Below the pieces are notes generated by a model. The model did not search any database and had not been told where the DNA came from. It was given only the letters and a program-made list of their open reading frames with translations. Positions 5,401 to 7,614 of a stretch of DNA of 7,614 nt are shown here, piece by piece (within the stretch, counting starts at the first letter, position 1; each line of letters opens with the position of its first letter). The DNA lies in the NCBI GenBank assembly GCA_021203665.1, contig JAJQAT010000076.1:1-7614 (forward strand). Reading direction: 5' to 3'. Source of the DNA: Bacillota bacterium. Its GTDB lineage: Bacteria; Bacillota; Clostridia; UBA1381. The translations under genes were made by a program, and so were the position numbers.

Positions 5401-7614
5401 TTAACTCTTTTTCTTTCCTTTATATTTTTTCTTAGGTTTTGATTTTTTCTTGTCCTTTTCGCGTTTCGGCTCCGCCTGCCGTTCTTCAAAGGTCTTTAAG
5501 AGCTTTTTGTTCGCGTCCTTTTCAAGAACAAAATCTATCTGTCTTAACGCTATATCCGCGCGGGCAATTATTACCCTTACCGCATCTCCCGTTGTGTATG
5601 CTTTCTTTTTTCTTCTTCCGATAAGGGTATTCCCTCTTTCGTCATACTCATAGTAATCATCGGTCATGTTCTCAACTCTGACAAGTCCCTCGACCGAATT
5701 TTCCAGCTCAACAAACATTCCGAAATTGGTTACGTTCGCCACAATTCCCTCGAACGACTGTCCGACAAATCCGCTCATGTACGCCGTCTTCATCAAATCG
5801 TCAACCTCGCGTTCGGTATGCTCCGCGTTGACCTCGCATTCGCTCGACCGTCTGCCCGCCGCGGCGACATAATCCTTGAGATAAGGTATTCTGTTTTCCG
5901 TAAGCTGTCCGTCAATAAAATCCTTTAACAGGCGGTGTACCGCCAAATCGGGATAACGCCTTATCGGCGATGTGAAATGGCAGTAATATTTGGCGGCAAG
6001 TCCGAAATGTCCAAGATTTTCCTCGCTGTATTTCGCTTTCATGAGGAATTGGAGCATTGTGGAGGATATAATTCTCTCCTCGGGCGTGTCCTTAACGGCG
6101 TCAAGTATTCCCTGTAGGGTTTTCGGGTGAATCGGGTTATCTCTGTCTATTTTTCCCCTCAGCGACAATCCGAACGAGGTAATAAACTCGTTAAACGCGA
6201 TTATTTTTTCAAGCGACGGTGCCTCGTGATTGCGGTAAATAAACGGTATTTCCGACCAAAAGGCATATTCCGCCACGGTTTCATTCGCGGCAATCATAAA
6301 TTCCTCTATCATCCTGTTGGAAACGCCGCGCTCCTCGCGCGATATATCCGTCGGCTCGCCGTTTTCGTCAACCGTTATTTTGCTTTCGGGAAAATCAAAT
6401 TGAATGGCTCCCCTTTTTTCGCGCTTGCTTCTTAAAATTTGAGCCAAGCCCTCCATAAGCTTGAGCGTCGGCAGCATATAGTTGTATTTTTCGCTCAGCT
6501 TAGCATCGTTATCCTCAAGTATTGCATTTACGTTATTATATGTCATCCGCTCCTTTGAGCAAATAACGGATTTGCAAAGCCGGTGGTTTACCACATTGCC
6601 GTCGCCGGTTATTTCCATAAACACAGACAGCGTTAATCTGTCCTCCTTGGGATTTAGACTGCATATTCCGTTGGACAGCCTTTCCGGCAGCATGGGTATC
6701 ACTCTGTCGGCAAGATATACGCTTGTGCCTCTTTCATACGCCTCGTTTTCAAGCGCCGAGCCGTCCGTCACATATTCCGACACGTCCGCGATATGAACGC
6801 CGAGATAATAATTTCCGTTTTCGGTAAGCGTCAGAGATACCGCGTCGTCAAAATCGCGCGCGTCGTCGCCGTCTATCGTGAAAATAAGCATATCGCGGAG
6901 GTCTTCTCTGCCCCGCGTCTGTTCCTCGTTTATTTTATTCGGAATTTTTTCCGATTCTGCAACGGTTTCCTTGTCAAATTCCTGTTTTATTCCGTTTTCT
7001 ATAATAATACCCTCAACGCAGCTTTTGAGGTTATCCTCGCTGCCCAAAACGCTTATAACCTCGCCGAAAACCTTGTTGTTTTCGGTGTATCGGGTGATGA
7101 ACGCCGCGACTCTGTCGCCTATCTGCGCCGTCATGATTTTATCGGGAGCTATGCTTATTTTGGTGTATATCTGTCTGTTGTCGGGGCGAAGATAATAATA
7201 GCCGTCCTTTTCCTTATATATAATTCCGACAATTACCTTATTGTGACGCTCCAGCACCTTTATTATATGTCCCTGACGGTGATGCCTGTTTATGTCGTTT
7301 CCGCCGTTTTTATCGATACGGACCAAAACCTTATCGCCGTTTAAGGCGTTCATCATATCATCGCCCGCGACGAAAATGTCCTCCTCGTCCCCGCCGCAAA
7401 TAACAAAGCCGAAATATCCCTTTGCGTTGCACGTAAGCTGTCCCGCGGCAGCCGTATTCTCGTTTACAAGCGAAACATATCTTCCCTTTTTGGTTACGTA
7501 AATTTTTCCCTCGACGCAAAGCTCATTAAGTATCTCCTTTAGCTCTGCCTCGTCCGCGTCGGGCACGTCCAAAACCGTTGCTATCTCGCTGAATTTCAGC
7601 GGTATATACTCCTT
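5401..7614 (-). CDS. rnr: Ribonuclease R (5' partial)
   Basis: A 3'-to-5' exoribonuclease of the RNase II/RNB family that degrades structured RNA, acting in rRNA and mRNA turnover and quality control. The frame is open to the window edge; residues are counted from the first visible codon (AAG, 7614-7612). The TTG at 7572 is an internal Leu codon, not a start. The order is: end of an N-terminal winged-helix domain (about 1-46), two cold-shock/OB domains (about 55-101 and 115-191), the RNB catalytic domain (about 236-569), S1 (about 617-697), and a Lys/Arg-rich tail (about 700-737). The magnesium-binding aspartates are Asp248, Asp254, Asp256 and Asp257 in IDGDDARDFDDA. The signature HFTSPIRRYPDLAVHRLL (about 546-563) is intact. 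The winged helix, double OB and basic tail favour RNase R over RNase II. The visible 737 residues lack only a short N-terminus. The stop codon is contiguous with the methyltransferase start. Confidence 0.95.
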   Translation of the reverse strand, partial: KEYIPLKFSEIATVLDVPDADEAELKEILNELCVEGKIYVTKKGRYVSLVNENTAAAGQLTCNAKGYFGFVICGGDEEDIFVAGDDMMNALNGDKVLVRIDKNGGNDINRHHRQGHIIKVLERHNKVIVGIIYKEKDGYYYLRPDNRQIYTKISIAPDKIMTAQIGDRVAAFITRYTENNKVFGEVISVLGSEDNLKSCVEGIIIENGIKQEFDKETVAESEKIPNKINEEQTRGREDLRDMLIFTIDGDDARDFDDAVSLTLTENGNYYLGVHIADVSEYVTDGSALENEAYERGTSVYLADRVIPMLPERLSNGICSLNPKEDRLTLSVFMEITGDGNVVNHRLCKSVICSKERMTYNNVNAILEDNDAKLSEKYNYMLPTLKLMEGLAQILRSKREKRGAIQFDFPESKITVDENGEPTDISREERGVSNRMIEEFMIAANETVAEYAFWSEIPFIYRNHEAPSLEKIIAFNEFITSFGLSLRGKIDRDNPIHPKTLQGILDAVKDTPEERIISSTMLQFLMKAKYSEENLGHFGLAAKYYCHFTSPIRRYPDLAVHRLLKDFIDGQLTENRIPYLKDYVAAAGRRSSECEVNAEHTEREVDDLMKTAYMSGFVGQSFEGIVANVTNFGMFVELENSVEGLVRVENMTDDYYEYDERGNTLIGRRKKKAYTTGDAVRVIIARADIALRQIDFVLEKDANKKLLKTFEERQAEPKREKDKKKSKPKKKYKGKKKS

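Noticed and set aside
7570..7572. TTG at 7572 as the start of RNase R
   Set aside because: The fourteen codons before it are open and encode a continuation of the N-terminal winged helix (YIPLKFSEIATV), so the gene begins outside the window.

Overview
The window looks like a chromosomal segment of a Firmicute, most likely a Clostridia-type anaerobe. This is inferred from strong AAGGAGGG-type ribosome binding sites, U-tailed terminators, a paired heterodimeric ABC exporter, a 'stalk'/copper-amine-oxidase-N secreted protein typical of clostridia, and RNase R with a lysine-rich tail. No species can be named from the sequence alone. Both edges cut through genes: the first ABC subunit lacks its N-terminus and RNase R lacks its first residues.

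Left part (1-3212, + strand): a two-gene operon encoding the halves of a heterodimeric ABC exporter, ending at a textbook intrinsic terminator. The ATPase motifs are complementary. The first half has a degenerate Walker B and switch residue but a perfect LSGGQ; the second has a perfect Walker B and His but a degraded signature. The dimer should therefore have one competent and one degenerate ATP site.

Middle (3211-3900, - strand): a small secreted protein with a signal peptide, a stalk domain and an NPCBM-like C-terminal domain. It converges on the ABC operon and shares its terminator region.

Gap 3901-4260: no protein gene is supported, but it is the most interesting part of the window. On the minus strand a near-consensus promoter is placed so that transcription should start on the first base of an 11-bp closing helix. 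A nested set of helices follows, then a second perfect 11-bp pairing that crosses the first (pseudoknot topology), then a UUCG-capped intrinsic terminator. Together these define a candidate structured RNA of about 200 nt. It is either a free-standing small RNA or an attenuating leader for the stalk gene, whose ribosome binding site lies just beyond the terminator. I could not assign it to a known family.

Right part (4261-7614, - strand): RNase R followed without any gap by a THUMP-domain RNA methyltransferase (TAA directly abutting ATG), ending in its own terminator. The pair links RNA degradation with rRNA modification and is probably one transcript.
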